Under the pieces are notes generated by a model that made no database searches, was not told the origin of the DNA, and saw only the letters and a program-made list of their open reading frames with translations. 34,502 nucleotides of DNA from a bacterium (GTDB lineage Bacteria; Spirochaetota; UBA4802; UBA5550): contig JAAENB010000237.1 of the NCBI GenBank assembly GCA_024224995.1, positions 1 to 34,502 of the forward strand. The letters are read 5' to 3'. Each line of letters starts with the position of its first letter. Position 1 is the first letter of the stretch. A program made the position numbers and the translations under genes. Positions 7,911 through 16,606 of the stretch are shown here, piece by piece.

Positions 7911-10028
7911 TTGTCAAATAGAAAGAGCAGGAAGGCGCGTATGGTGTTAAATCGAATGAAATTAATCAGATTCATAACATTCACAATTACCCTGACTATT
8001 CTTCTCAGTGGAACAGGCAATGCGAATAATTCCATACAAGAAAAGATTTATAATGTAATTCGTATTCTCAATAAGTATCACTATCAAGAACTTACCCTGG
8101 ATAAAGGGGTACAGGATGAAATAAAAAGAAATTTTATTGAACGCCTTGATCCCGGGAAATTGTTCTTTTTGAAAAGGGATGTTAAACAGCTCGTATCTAC
8201 CCGGATCAATTTAAGATCCAAAAATAGTAATATACAATCATTTTATAACAAAGCGGTTTCCTTATACCGGCGTCGACTCAAAGAAACGAATAGAATTATT
8301 GCCGCATTAAAAAACAGCAAACCCGGTTATAATAAAGAAGAACATATGGTTTATTATTATGAAATTGACATGGGGTACGCGAAAAACTACGCCGAACGTA
8401 AATCTCGTTGGGAAAAACATTTGAAATATAATATCCTTTCGAATTATTTTTTTAAAGCATATTATCATGAAGGTGTCAAAAATTATAAAAAAGATTTTTA
8501 CGAGAACGAGGCAGCAATACGCTCAAGGGTTGTAAAAAGAGAAAAAAGATTTATCCGTGAATTGGTATCTCCTCCCGGGGGATTTCAATCTTCTGTTGCT
8601 TCAGCGCTTATTGGTAGTATCGTAGCCAGGTTCGACCCGCACACGTCATATTTTTCAGCCGGAGATAAAAAGCGATTTGAATCAATGCTTTCAAAAAAAG
8701 CATATTCGTATGGAATATTTTTTACAAAGAATATAATGGGAGAGATCCGGATTGACAGACTGGTGCCGGGAGGCTCTGCCTGGAAATCTGCCGCGCTGAA
8801 CAAGGGGGATGTGGTATTAGAGATACAATATCCTGGTGAAAATAAAGTATTTGATACTTCAGAGTATTCGTTAAGACAAATTGATACTATTGTAAATGAT
8901 TCCAAATCAAATATGATTATTATAATGGTTAAAAAAGCGAATGGCGTTATTTCCAGGGTAAGACTTATTAAGGAAAAACTTACAGTAGAAGAGAATCGAA
9001 TTAATAGCTTCATTTTAAATGGGAGTGAAAAGATTGGTTATATCTATTTGCCGGCCTTTTATGTTGAATGGGAATCTAATGTTCCCGGCTGTGCTAATGA
9101 TGTGGCGAAAGAAATTTTGAAACTAAAAAGAGAAAAGATAGATGGTCTTATTTTAGACCTCAGAAGTAATAGCGGCGGATCGGTGATGGAGGCAGTGAGC
9201 CTGGCCGGGATTTTTATTGATGAAGGACCTCTTTGTATTCAGAGTTCTCGCGGAGGGAAGCCCCGTTTATTAAAAGATATGAATAGAGGCACGGTCTATG
9301 ATGGGCCCTTACTTGTTCTGGTTAATAGCCGGAGCGCGTCAGCTTCGGAATTTTTTGTAGCGGCCATGAAAGATTATAATCGTGCGATTATTGTTGGGAA
9401 TACGACCTATGGGAAAGCAAGTTCCCAGGTTCTTTTGCCCATAGTATCAAATTTTCGTAAATTTAATAGCGCCTATGCTGATTTTATTAAAATCACCACG
9501 AATATGTATCACAACCTTTTAGGTGAGACTCACCAGGGAGATGGGATTACTCCTCATATTATGCTGCCGGGTTTATTTGGTCATGTTAATTCCGAACGTG
9601 CTAATAAAAACGCGTTAAAAGGTAAAAAAGTAGATAAAAAAGTAAGATATGATAAAGGAAAAGCAATTTCTTTGGGTAGTATCGCTCGTAATAGCAGAAA
9701 CCGTATATCGGAAAGTAAAAAATTTAGAGAAATTAAATCTTTAAATAAAAAAATAACAAAGATCCTGTCCAGGGATGAAAAAATATCGCTTAATATCGAT
9801 GACTTTATGAAAGAAATGAAAGAGCGGATAGACATTTTTCGTTCAATGGGGGGGAATCTTAAAGGCAGCACCTCAGCATATACCGTTGAAAATAGTTCGT
9901 ATGATGCTGAAATAATTAGAATTGATACGTTTCGGAAAATTCTTAATGAACAATTGATAAAGCAGATTGGTGAGGATATCTATATTGACGAATCGTATCA
10001 TATTATGGAAGACTATATTAATAATTAA
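7911..10028 (+). CDS. exported S41 C-terminal processing protease (Prc/Tsp-like)
   Basis: A 705-residue protein with an N-terminal signal or anchor (MKLIRFITFTITLTILLSG, about residues 16-34), a helical N-terminal region typical of tail-specific proteases, a PDZ-like region around residues 270-340, and the S41 catalytic core at about 385-545. The motif NSRSASASEFF carries the nucleophile, which I place at Ser477. TTYGKASSQ carries the general base Lys502, 25 residues later as in E. coli Tsp. Such enzymes degrade or trim periplasmic proteins by recognising non-polar C-termini. The TTG at 7911 has TGGAG 7 bases upstream; ATG 7941, after AGGAAGG, is an alternative. The next gene starts 17 bases after its stop, so the two form an operon. 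Confidence 0.9.
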   Translation: MSNRKSRKARMVLNRMKLIRFITFTITLTILLSGTGNANNSIQEKIYNVIRILNKYHYQELTLDKGVQDEIKRNFIERLDPGKLFFLKRDVKQLVSTRINLRSKNSNIQSFYNKAVSLYRRRLKETNRIIAALKNSKPGYNKEEHMVYYYEIDMGYAKNYAERKSRWEKHLKYNILSNYFFKAYYHEGVKNYKKDFYENEAAIRSRVVKREKRFIRELVSPPGGFQSSVASALIGSIVARFDPHTSYFSAGDKKRFESMLSKKAYSYGIFFTKNIMGEIRIDRLVPGGSAWKSAALNKGDVVLEIQYPGENKVFDTSEYSLRQIDTIVNDSKSNMIIIMVKKANGVISRVRLIKEKLTVEENRINSFILNGSEKIGYIYLPAFYVEWESNVPGCANDVAKEILKLKREKIDGLILDLRSNSGGSVMEAVSLAGIFIDEGPLCIQSSRGGKPRLLKDMNRGTVYDGPLLVLVNSRSASASEFFVAAMKDYNRAIIVGNTTYGKASSQVLLPIVSNFRKFNSAYADFIKITTNMYHNLLGETHQGDGITPHIMLPGLFGHVNSERANKNALKGKKVDKKVRYDKGKAISLGSIARNSRNRISESKKFREIKSLNKKITKILSRDEKISLNIDDFMKEMKERIDIFRSMGGNLKGSTSAYTVENSSYDAEIIRIDTFRKILNEQLIKQIGEDIYIDESYHIMEDYINN

Positions 10029-10045
10029 ACAAGGGGGAATCAACA

Positions 10046-11107
10046 ATGAAAAAAAATACGTTCAGGGTAAAATTAATTTTAACGCTAATGGCAATCTCTT
10101 TTATCTTTACCGGGGTAGATTTATTAGCAGTGAAACAGGAAAAAAGTGAAGCGGTGAAATATATTGAAACCATCGGGGGAATATCCCAGGCCATTCAGAA
10201 AGATATATGGGAGTATGTTAAAACCGCGGCTCATGATAAAAACAGGCAATTGGTATTAAAACGCCGTATTGAAGTTGTCCTGTCAATTAACAAATCAATT
10301 AAACAGGTTAAAAAAATTAAATCTTTCAAGGGCAATGATACGTATAAAAATGCGGTACTAAAATATCTCAATATACTTCTTTCTATTTCAACAGAGGATT
10401 ACGCGAAAATCGTAGACATGGAAGAAGTGGCAGAGCAATCATATGATCGTATGGAAGCGTACATGCTCGCTAAAGAAAAGGCTAATGAAAAGTTAAATGA
10501 AGCTACTGAAGAATTATCTGAACATGAAAAAAAATTCGCGAAAGAAAATAATGTGCGGTTAATAAAGCAGGAGACTGAAACAACAAAGCGGCTTATTCTT
10601 TCCGGAAAAGTATTTAGTTATGATAAAATAATATATTTGATATTCTTTAAAAGCAGCAAACAAGAACTGTATCTTTTAGATTCACTCAACAGGATCGATA
10701 TCAATAAAATTGAACAAAATCGTTTAACCTTACTCAAATACGCGAAGCAGGGGTTAGATGATCTGGATGATGTGGATGAATATGAGGATGATGATTCAAT
10801 AAAAGAGTCATGTGAAAATATGTTGGAATTTTATGAAGAAGAAGCGGATGACAGGGTTCCGGTTTTGCTTGATTTTTTTATGAAAAAAGAAAAATTTGAA
10901 AAGATTAAAAAAGCCTTTGAGCTTAAACCGAAATCGGAGCGTAAGCAGGAAGATGTTGATCTTTTTAATGAAAATGTCGAAGCTGTTAATGATGCTCTGA
11001 AAGAATTTAATACAATAAATCAAGAATTGAATAACAAAAGAATGAAACTGGTTCATGATTGGAATAAAAAGAGAAGTGCTTTTTTCGATAAACATATTCC
11101 GGAGTAA
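10046..11107 (+). CDS. secreted coiled-coil protein of unknown function
   Basis: A 353-residue protein with a clear signal peptide (LILTLMAISFIFTGVDLLA, about residues 10-28) and then an almost wholly helical, charged body. Likely coiled coils lie at about 135-170 (AKEKANEKLNEATEELSEHE) and 285-345. An acidic patch DDLDDVDEYEDDDS lies near 236-250. I recognise no catalytic motif or named family. It follows a GGGGG ribosome site 17 bases after the protease gene and ends at a strong terminator, so it is the second cistron of the protease operon. A role as an adaptor, substrate or chaperone-like partner of the protease is inference. Confidence 0.75.
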   Translation: MKKNTFRVKLILTLMAISFIFTGVDLLAVKQEKSEAVKYIETIGGISQAIQKDIWEYVKTAAHDKNRQLVLKRRIEVVLSINKSIKQVKKIKSFKGNDTYKNAVLKYLNILLSISTEDYAKIVDMEEVAEQSYDRMEAYMLAKEKANEKLNEATEELSEHEKKFAKENNVRLIKQETETTKRLILSGKVFSYDKIIYLIFFKSSKQELYLLDSLNRIDINKIEQNRLTLLKYAKQGLDDLDDVDEYEDDDSIKESCENMLEFYEEEADDRVPVLLDFFMKKEKFEKIKKAFELKPKSERKQEDVDLFNENVEAVNDALKEFNTINQELNNKRMKLVHDWNKKRSAFFDKHIPE

Positions 11108-11112
11108 CGCTT

Positions 11113-11143
11113 ATACAAAACCGGCAAAAAGCCGGTTTTGTAT
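11113..11143 (+). terminator. hairpin after the protease operon
   Basis: A perfect 13-bp inverted repeat, ATACAAAACCGGC (11113-11125) and GCCGGTTTTGTAT (11131-11143), with an AAAAA loop, starts 5 bases after the stop codon. The stem's 3' side supplies the U-rich stretch only in part, so termination is likely but not classic. Confidence 0.75.
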
Positions 11144-11248
11144 GAAAAATCCCCAATAATTTGCCTAAAAAGCAAAATTCAATAATTTTTTGCCCTCTTT
11201 TTACGTAAAAATCAGACTTATATTCAACAACATAAAAAAGGAGCAAAC

Positions 11249-11520
11249 ATGAATAATAATATTTTCAGATCAATTTTTAAGATACCGGCAATTCTTTTTA
11301 TTGCGGTTTCTCTTCTATTTGCGGGATGTGAATTGGAAGATGGTGGAGGAAATAATAGTGGAGATACAATTTCTCCAACGGCAGAAGCAAACCCCGTATA
11401 GTCCCAATGCGCCGGGGCTTTTCACCGGAAAATGAAAAGGATTCTATTACAATTAAAACAAACAAGCCTCTGGAATTTGGTATTATGGATGCCATAGAAG
11501 TGATAATCAGCGATAAATGA
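11249..11520 (+). pseudogene. small lipoprotein gene with a frameshift
   Basis: The frame starts at ATG 11249, 5 bases after AAGGAG. It encodes a lipoprotein signal (IPAILFIAVSLLFAGC, Cys at about residue 27) and then ELEDGGGNNSGD..., but stops at 11399-11401 after 50 residues. Directly downstream another frame continues as GFSPENEKDSITIKTNKPLE and FGIMDAIEVIISDK to the stop at 11518-11520. One extra base in the CCCC run at 11392-11395 would join them into a lipoprotein of about 90 residues. I call it one gene broken by a homopolymer indel. A sequencing error is as likely as a true mutation. The family is unknown. Confidence 0.6.
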
Positions 11521-11637
11521 TTTTACACTCCCGCCGGAAGGCGTACATTTTCTGTTGTTCATTCCCTAACGAAGACTTCGTTGAATTATTTACTTTACAT
11601 AAAAGCTCATTTTTTAAATTGATGTAACAGAATCGAA

Positions 11638-11666
11638 TTCAAACTAAATATTTTTAAATGTATAAT
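11638..11666 (+). promoter_or_regulatory. promoter for the YadA-head lipoprotein gene
   Basis: TTCAAA at 11638-11643 and a perfect TATAAT at 11661-11666 with a 17-base spacer, just ahead of AAGGAG (11671-11676) and the ATG at 11684. Confidence 0.5.
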
Positions 11667-11683
11667 TAACAAGGAGCATATCT

Positions 11684-12995
11684 ATGAAAAAAAATTATTT
11701 TCTTACATTATGACAGGAGTAGCGGCTCTAACCTTTAGTGCCTTCACAATCTCTTGTGATAACATTGATCCGGAAACGGAATTACCGGCCGATAACACAC
11801 ACTGTCCCAATGGGGGAGTTTCAATTGACAGCGGTATTGACGAAAACGGAGACGGAGTTCTTGATCCGGATGAAGTGGACAACACAGATTATGTTTGTAA
11901 TGGAGAGGACGGAGCAGACCTGTCAACAGAAGTGAGCGCACTGCAAACAGGCATTACCGAACTGAAAGCATTAGTTGCTTCTCAAAGTACCGATATAACA
12001 AATATGCAAAACACAATTGATGACCGGGCATTGGAAATAAGCACTTTACAGGGAACGGTAAATTTCCAGGCCGCTGTAATGAGTGAGATGGAAGCCGTAA
12101 TAGATTCCCAGGCAGCAACCATCGGTAACATGCAAACAGTAGATACAACCCTGGCATCGACGGTAACGCGGCGACTCTATCCGCATTAAATTCCGATGTT
12201 AACGGCAATGAAGCTTCCATATCGACCAACACAGGTTCAATCAACAGTTTAAGTTCTACGGTCAGCAGTCATGATACTTCACTTAACACCCTGGACGGAA
12301 CCGTGAGCAGCAATAGTACTTCCATAAGTGACTTACAAACCAGCGTAAGCTCGCAAAACAGCATATTAGCCTCACTGCAAAATGCCGTAAGCGGCCATGA
12401 TTCCGATATTAACATTTTGAACAGTCAAACAAACAGCCTGGATAACAATGTAAATTCTCTTTTAGCAGTATTTAATGGAGTATCAAGAACGGGAAATACT
12501 ATTATGTTCAGTGGTGTTAATGTTCAGATAGTTAATGGAACAGGAACAACCGAAGGCGATGTGAACGGCCTTGGAAACCTGATCGTGGGATATAATGAAC
12601 TGAATACCATGGATAATGACCGCAGCGGCTCTCATAATATTGTCGTAGGCATGCGTAACAATTTTTCTTCTTTTGCCGGTATTGTAACAGGAAGTTATAA
12701 TTCAATAAGTGGTGATTATTCCACTATCATAGGCGGACGGAATAACACAGCCGACGGCAATTTGTCCAGTCTGACCGGCGGAGATTATAATACAGCCAGC
12801 GGAGAGCGTTCTACTGTAGCCGGAGGACGGTATAACACTGCCAGTGCTTCTGTAGCCAGAGTGAGCGGAGGTTTCAGGAACGCCGCCGACGCGAGAGGTT
12901 CCAGTGTGAGCGGGGGATATGATCTTGTGATTGATGCAAGCGGAACCTATGACTGGACAGCAGGAACCACCTATTATTACGACTCTCCATATTAA
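11684..12995 (+). pseudogene. lipoprotein with DUF7151, coiled-coil and YadA-head repeats, frameshifted twice
   Basis: The ATG at 11684 follows AAGGAG. The frame stops after nine codons because the A-tract after the start has 8 A's; nine would give MKKKLFSYIMTGVAALTFSA and a lipobox-like ending in ISC. The second frame (11710-12189) encodes a DUF7151-like acidic module (GIDENGDGVLDPDEVDNTDY, then VCNGEDG) and a heptad-like stalk (LQTGITELKALVASQSTDIT...). A one-base loss near 12158-12160 ends it, and the third frame resumes as DGNAATLSALNSDVNGNEAS, continuing to 12995. The last 130 residues hold YadA-type head repeats (NTASGERSTVAGGRYNTAS and relatives), each about 14 residues long. The repaired protein has about 435 residues and looks like a surface stalk-and-head protein, probably trimeric. 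There is no YadA beta-barrel anchor, so attachment would be by the lipid. Confidence 0.75.
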
Positions 12996-13014
12996 AAACA
13001 CCTGCAATATTTGC

Positions 13015-13061
13015 ACCTCAGAGCTCTTATAAAGAGCTCTGAGGTCACAGAAAATTTTTTT
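13015..13061 (+). terminator. rho-independent terminator
   Basis: A perfect 14-bp stem, ACCTCAGAGCTCTT (13015-13028) and AAGAGCTCTGAGGT (13032-13045), with a 3-base loop, followed by a T-run near 13055-13061. It ends the YadA-head gene. Confidence 0.85.
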
Positions 13062-13099
13062 AATTGCTATTTTTTATATTTCATTTATATTTGACGACA

Positions 13100-14044
13100 A
13101 TGAAAACATTATCAATATTCAGTGAAGGAATAAAAAACTTAGCAACAGAAACGGCCTGGTATGTTGCTGATTTATCCGAAGCAAAAGGTAAACAGGAATT
13201 ATTTACTCATCAGTCACCTCAAAGATTAAAGCTGCTGCGGGAACACGCTCTTATTGAAAGTGCCGTATCATCAAATAGGATCGAGGGTATTGAGATTGAC
13301 AATAAAAGGATTGGTACTGTATTATTTGGCAAACCGCTTCTACAGGACCGGAATGAAGAGGAAATACAGGGCTACAGAGATGCTCTAGAGTGGATACATC
13401 AAGAGAGCAGCTCAATACGTTTAAACCAGGCGTCAATAAAAAAACTTCACAATATGACTCGTGGAAGCAGCGCGAAAGAAACATCGCTATGCATGAAAGA
13501 GCTATTATCTCTTTATAGTGACTGTATTAAAAAGACCCCTATCCATCCCTTATTGTTAGTTGCAGCATTCAATCTTGATTTTTTATGTATCCACCCTTTT
13601 AGAGATGGAAATGGACGAGTCTCTCGTTTACTGTTATTACTTCAGCTGTATCATGCAGGTTATGAAGTGGGACGATTTATAAGCCTTGAACGGCTAATTG
13701 AAGAGCATAAAGAACGATATTATGAAACACTTGAACTCTGTTCACAGGGGTGGCACCAGGGAAAGCATAATCCATGGCCTTATAACAATTTTTTATTATA
13801 TCTTTTAAAAAAGGCTTATAATGAGTTTATAGAAAGAGTTGAAACAACTGCTGAGAGCAGGGGGATAAAAACAGAGCTTGTTATAGAGCAAATAAAAAAA
13901 ATGAAGGGAGGGTTTTCCTTATCTATGCTTATGCAAAAATGTCCGGATGTAAGTAAAGACATGATACGTAAGGTACTAAAGGACTTGAAAGGTGAAGGGC
14001 AGATTGAATCTACCGGAAAAGGTGCCGGGGGCACGATGGCATAA
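13100..14044 (+). CDS. Fic-domain protein with C-terminal winged helix; internal gap and shifted tail
   Basis: A protein of 314 residues when started at ATG 13100, preferred over the upstream TTG because the extension (LFFIFHLYL) is not family-like. The N-terminal inhibitory helix has SSNRIEG (57-63), with Glu62 expected to block ATP binding. The Fic core HPFRDGNGRVSR begins at catalytic His165, and a winged helix lies at about 255-305. Fic enzymes transfer AMP or related groups to target hydroxyls. Two oddities stand out. Between LHNMTRG and SSAKET about 30 residues usual for this subfamily are missing, including the G-x-Y-R region of the target-docking flap. And the last residues GAGGTMA result from the GGGGG run at 14027-14031; with four G's the frame reads GAGARWHNKGNNKGNNGS, as relatives end. 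The first suggests an impaired enzyme. Confidence 0.85.
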   Translation: MKTLSIFSEGIKNLATETAWYVADLSEAKGKQELFTHQSPQRLKLLREHALIESAVSSNRIEGIEIDNKRIGTVLFGKPLLQDRNEEEIQGYRDALEWIHQESSSIRLNQASIKKLHNMTRGSSAKETSLCMKELLSLYSDCIKKTPIHPLLLVAAFNLDFLCIHPFRDGNGRVSRLLLLLQLYHAGYEVGRFISLERLIEEHKERYYETLELCSQGWHQGKHNPWPYNNFLLYLLKKAYNEFIERVETTAESRGIKTELVIEQIKKMKGGFSLSMLMQKCPDVSKDMIRKVLKDLKGEGQIESTGKGAGGTMA

Positions 14045-14331
14045 TAAGGGTAATAATAAGGGTAATAACGGATCTTTGCTCTTCTTTGCTTAACAGAATG
14101 AATAATAACCCTTTTTATGAATCCCGTTTAAAATATAAAATTCCGAAAGTTTAACCTTTTGGTCAAAAGTGATAGAGAACGATTCCCCTATACCATTCTT
14201 TTTTTTGCAACCGGCCGGCTGGTTAGTTCTTTTTTATAAAAACAGTTGTAAAATCTTTCCGGTGTAATAATACGGCTATATCACATAACAGAGATGTTGG
14301 TGATATATAAATATTATTCTCCGGGGGTTTT
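14045..14331. other. intergenic region
   Basis: It begins with the out-of-frame continuation of the Fic tail (AAGGGTAATAAT repeated), then AT-rich spacer with a small CCGGCCGG palindrome near 14211-14218 and a GGGGG ribosome site before the ATG at 14332. I see no gene. Confidence 0.5.
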
Positions 14332-15582
14332 ATGAATTTTAAATTTTTTAAAAAAAGCGTTATGATTATTTGTGTACTGGTTTTAGGAGCTTTTATCATT
14401 GGGTGTGATCAATCCCAGGTTCCACCGGTGTGGGAGGGGGATTGTCAAATTAAAACCAGCAGCGATATAAAAAAAATGTCGGAGTTTACTACAATTGATG
14501 GTAATCTCAAAATTGAAGGAGCTTCATTGACGAATTTGCAGGGGCTGGAGAATTTGACCACTATTAAGGGATCTCTCTATATCAGGTATAATTCATCCAT
14601 GACAGGTCTTGAAGGGCTGCAGGGAATTACCAGAATTTCCGGTTCTGCTTATATCACTAATAATCCTGTCCTGGCAAGCCTTAACGGGCTGCGGAATTGT
14701 TCTTTTCTTGGTTCGCTCTGGCTGCAAGAGAACGATGCTATAAGCGATTTGAATGGCTTACAAAACCTTGCGGTGCTCAATTATTTATGGATAGAGCAAA
14801 ATGATAATCTTTCGAGTATCGCGATCTTGAACAGAGTTCGCAACCTGGAGCATGTTATCATTATACTGAGTCCTGCTTTGATGAGCCTGGAAGGTTTAAA
14901 TAACCTGGGTTCCATGAGTGGTGATTTGTGGCTTGAAAGTCTTCCGGGAGCTGATTTTAGCCCGCTCAGTTCAGTTTCCAGTATTGGCGGCAGCCTGAGA
15001 ATCAGCTATTGCAATTCCCTGGTTGACCTTGCTTCGTTGAGCGGTCTCACTTCCGTAGGCACGAGTTGTTCGATTAGAAATAACGCAAGTCTTGTTTCGC
15101 TGAACGGCTTAAACAATCTTAGCAATATCAAATTCGGTCTTTATATTGAAGATAACCCGGCGCTGGAAAGTATTGACGCCCTTGCCGGTTTGGGTACGGG
15201 GGACGCAGAGAACCCTGGCAGCATAGAAATTGTTAACAATGACGCGCTGTCGGCTCTTACGGGGCTTAACAATATTACCGGTACTCTCGGCAGTATCGAA
15301 ATCGCTAATAATGATGCTCTTGAAAGTTGCGCGGGTCTGGGCAATGTTGAGTATATCCCTTCTCTGAAAATTTATGATAATGCCGCGCTTACGGTACTTG
15401 GTCTCGACACCCTTTGTTCCGTTGGTTCATCGAGCGGTGATAGAAGATTCGATTATAGGATTACCAACAACATCCTGCTGTGCGAAGGGTTGGCTCTTGA
15501 GCTGCAAGCCCGGCTTGAAGAATGCGGCGGTATCGCCCAGGATACGGTAATTGATATATCGGGCAACAAGGATTGCCAATAG
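14332..15582 (+). CDS. leucine-rich-repeat-like surface lipoprotein
   Basis: A 416-residue protein. A hydrophobic leader (MIICVLVLGAFIIGC) ends at Cys25, a loose lipobox of the kind seen in spirochaetes. The body is a series of about 14 irregular repeats of roughly 22-25 residues, alternating L/I-x-I-x-x-N strands with loops: SLYIRYNSSMTGLEGLQGIT, GSAYITNNPVLASLNGLRN, GSLWLQENDAISDLNGLQNL and so on. This matches the receptor-L-domain or LRR solenoid style common in secreted bacterial proteins. The C-terminal part has several Cys (CAGL, LCSVG, LLCEG, LEECGG), perhaps a capping disulfide unit. It is probably a surface binding protein with unknown ligand. It stands alone, followed by a strong terminator. 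Confidence 0.8.
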   Translation: MNFKFFKKSVMIICVLVLGAFIIGCDQSQVPPVWEGDCQIKTSSDIKKMSEFTTIDGNLKIEGASLTNLQGLENLTTIKGSLYIRYNSSMTGLEGLQGITRISGSAYITNNPVLASLNGLRNCSFLGSLWLQENDAISDLNGLQNLAVLNYLWIEQNDNLSSIAILNRVRNLEHVIIILSPALMSLEGLNNLGSMSGDLWLESLPGADFSPLSSVSSIGGSLRISYCNSLVDLASLSGLTSVGTSCSIRNNASLVSLNGLNNLSNIKFGLYIEDNPALESIDALAGLGTGDAENPGSIEIVNNDALSALTGLNNITGTLGSIEIANNDALESCAGLGNVEYIPSLKIYDNAALTVLGLDTLCSVGSSSGDRRFDYRITNNILLCEGLALELQARLEECGGIAQDTVIDISGNKDCQ

Positions 15583-15596
15583 CTGCTATCTAAAAA

Positions 15597-15627
15597 ACCG
15601 GGACAATATTGTCCCGGTACCTTTTTT
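15597..15627 (+). terminator. rho-independent terminator
   Basis: A perfect 11-bp palindromic stem, ACCGGGACAAT (15597-15607) and ATTGTCCCGGT (15608-15618), then a T-run at 15622-15627, 14 bases after the LRR gene. Confidence 0.85.
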
Positions 15628-15646
15628 GAATCCCGCTGCTTAACTC

Positions 15647-15675
15647 TTGACATCTCAATTTTATCATCATACTAT
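15647..15675 (+). promoter_or_regulatory. sigma70-type promoter
   Basis: TTGACA at 15647-15652, a 17-base spacer, TACTAT at 15670-15675. It drives the small secreted protein at 15722. Confidence 0.7.
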
Positions 15676-15721
15676 ATGGCCTTCGGTTAAAACAATATTA
15701 TTTAACAATTGGAGGTTTACG

Positions 15722-16096
15722 ATGAAAAATTTATTAGCAGTATTAATCGTTCTGGCCACTACAGGAATTCTTTTTGCGGGATTGTATTCCGGGACAGAGG
15801 TGCACATTGAAATAAAAACAAGCGGGGAAAGTTTTGCCCATGGAGCTTTTGAAGCTGTACGGGATTCATCGGATTCAGTACAGTATATTCAATGTTACAC
15901 AACAAGTGATACTTTTACCATGTGCCAGGCGAGAGATAAAAACAGTAATTATCTTAGCGGGTATTCCTCTCAACCGGAGATCGCTGAAATGGTTAAGGCA
16001 ATGACCAAATCATCTAAAATTACGTTTTGGGTTTCCGTTGACACCGGTGAATTAGTCAGGATAAGTGTCAAAAATGGTTCCCCGTATATTGAGTAA
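15722..16096 (+). CDS. small secreted protein of unknown function
   Basis: A 124-residue protein started at ATG 15722, 6 bases after GGAGG. The longer frame from 15647 runs through the promoter and is rejected. A signal peptide covers residues 1-20 (LLAVLIVLATTGILFAG), cleavable near FAG-LYS. The mature part is a compact beta-rich sequence with two Cys (IQCYTTSDTFTMCQARD), which could form a disulfide. No family is recognised. It has its own promoter and a downstream hairpin, so it is monocistronic. Confidence 0.7.
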   Translation: MKNLLAVLIVLATTGILFAGLYSGTEVHIEIKTSGESFAHGAFEAVRDSSDSVQYIQCYTTSDTFTMCQARDKNSNYLSGYSSQPEIAEMVKAMTKSSKITFWVSVDTGELVRISVKNGSPYIE

Positions 16097-16141
16097 GAGT
16101 AAAGATAACACAAGACTCCTGAAAAATACCGGGAATTCAGG

Positions 16142-16174
16142 AACAGCAGGATCTATACGTACGATCCTGCTGTT
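16142..16174. terminator. hairpin between convergent genes
   Basis: A 12-bp inverted repeat, AACAGCAGGATC (16142-16153) and GATCCTGCTGTT (16163-16174), lies between the convergent genes at 15722-16096 and 16190-16546. It probably works as a bidirectional terminator. Confidence 0.65.
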
Positions 16175-16189
16175 TAAGATACTGAAAGA

Positions 16190-16546
16190 TTATTCTTTTG
16201 TGGATACAACACACTTAATATATCTGGCGGTATTAATCTCAGAGACTGCCGTGGTTTCTACTGAAGAGGGGTGAATGTGAGCGCCACCTTCAGGGCTGTT
16301 TGGGTTTGAACCGTCATAATTCTCGTGATCTATACAGATAGGTCCTACACTATCTTTATGAGTGTAATGACTTCCGTAGGCATACCCGGTATATATCACC
16401 TTCCATCCTTCCGGCGGTGTATGCATTCCCCAGTGGCATCTTGAAAAATAACCAGGGTGTTTCTTTAAATATTGGAGTAATATAGTGTCATAATTGTACC
16501 ATTCAACCGGAATTGATCTCTCTTTTTTTAAAAGAATAGTATACAA
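16190..16546 (-). CDS. short cysteine/aromatic-rich C-terminal-domain-like protein, probably 5'-truncated
   Basis: A 118-codon frame from a TTG with no ribosome site. The pattern RCHWGMHTPPEGWKVIYTGY, then YGSHYTHKD, GPICIDHENYDG, GGAHIHP and ARYIKCVVSTKE, resembles the C-terminal Cys/Trp domain of collagen-C4-like and related bacterial surface proteins (WG..CP.GW..IY.GY..GSHY). That link is from memory of the pattern and is weak. The conserved-looking part starts at about residue 35. The lack of signal peptide and start signals suggests that an upstream portion has been lost, so it may be a gene remnant. Confidence 0.45.
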   Translation of the reverse strand: MYTILLKKERSIPVEWYNYDTILLQYLKKHPGYFSRCHWGMHTPPEGWKVIYTGYAYGSHYTHKDSVGPICIDHENYDGSNPNSPEGGAHIHPSSVETTAVSEINTARYIKCVVSTKE

Positions 16547-16606
16547 AAAATATCATAAATGCTTATTTTGTATATTCAGCGGCTAATCACCTTTAAGGAG
16601 ACCAAC

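Noticed and set aside
12702..13016. Minus-strand frame opposite the YadA-head repeats
   Set aside because: Its apparent periodicity is a mirror of the repeats on the coding strand.
13064..13099. TTG start for the Fic protein
   Set aside because: It overlaps the terminator region and adds a hydrophobic stretch foreign to the family; ATG 13100 fits.
15647..15721. Upstream extension of the small secreted protein
   Set aside because: It runs through the promoter; ATG 15722 has GGAGG and gives a proper signal peptide.
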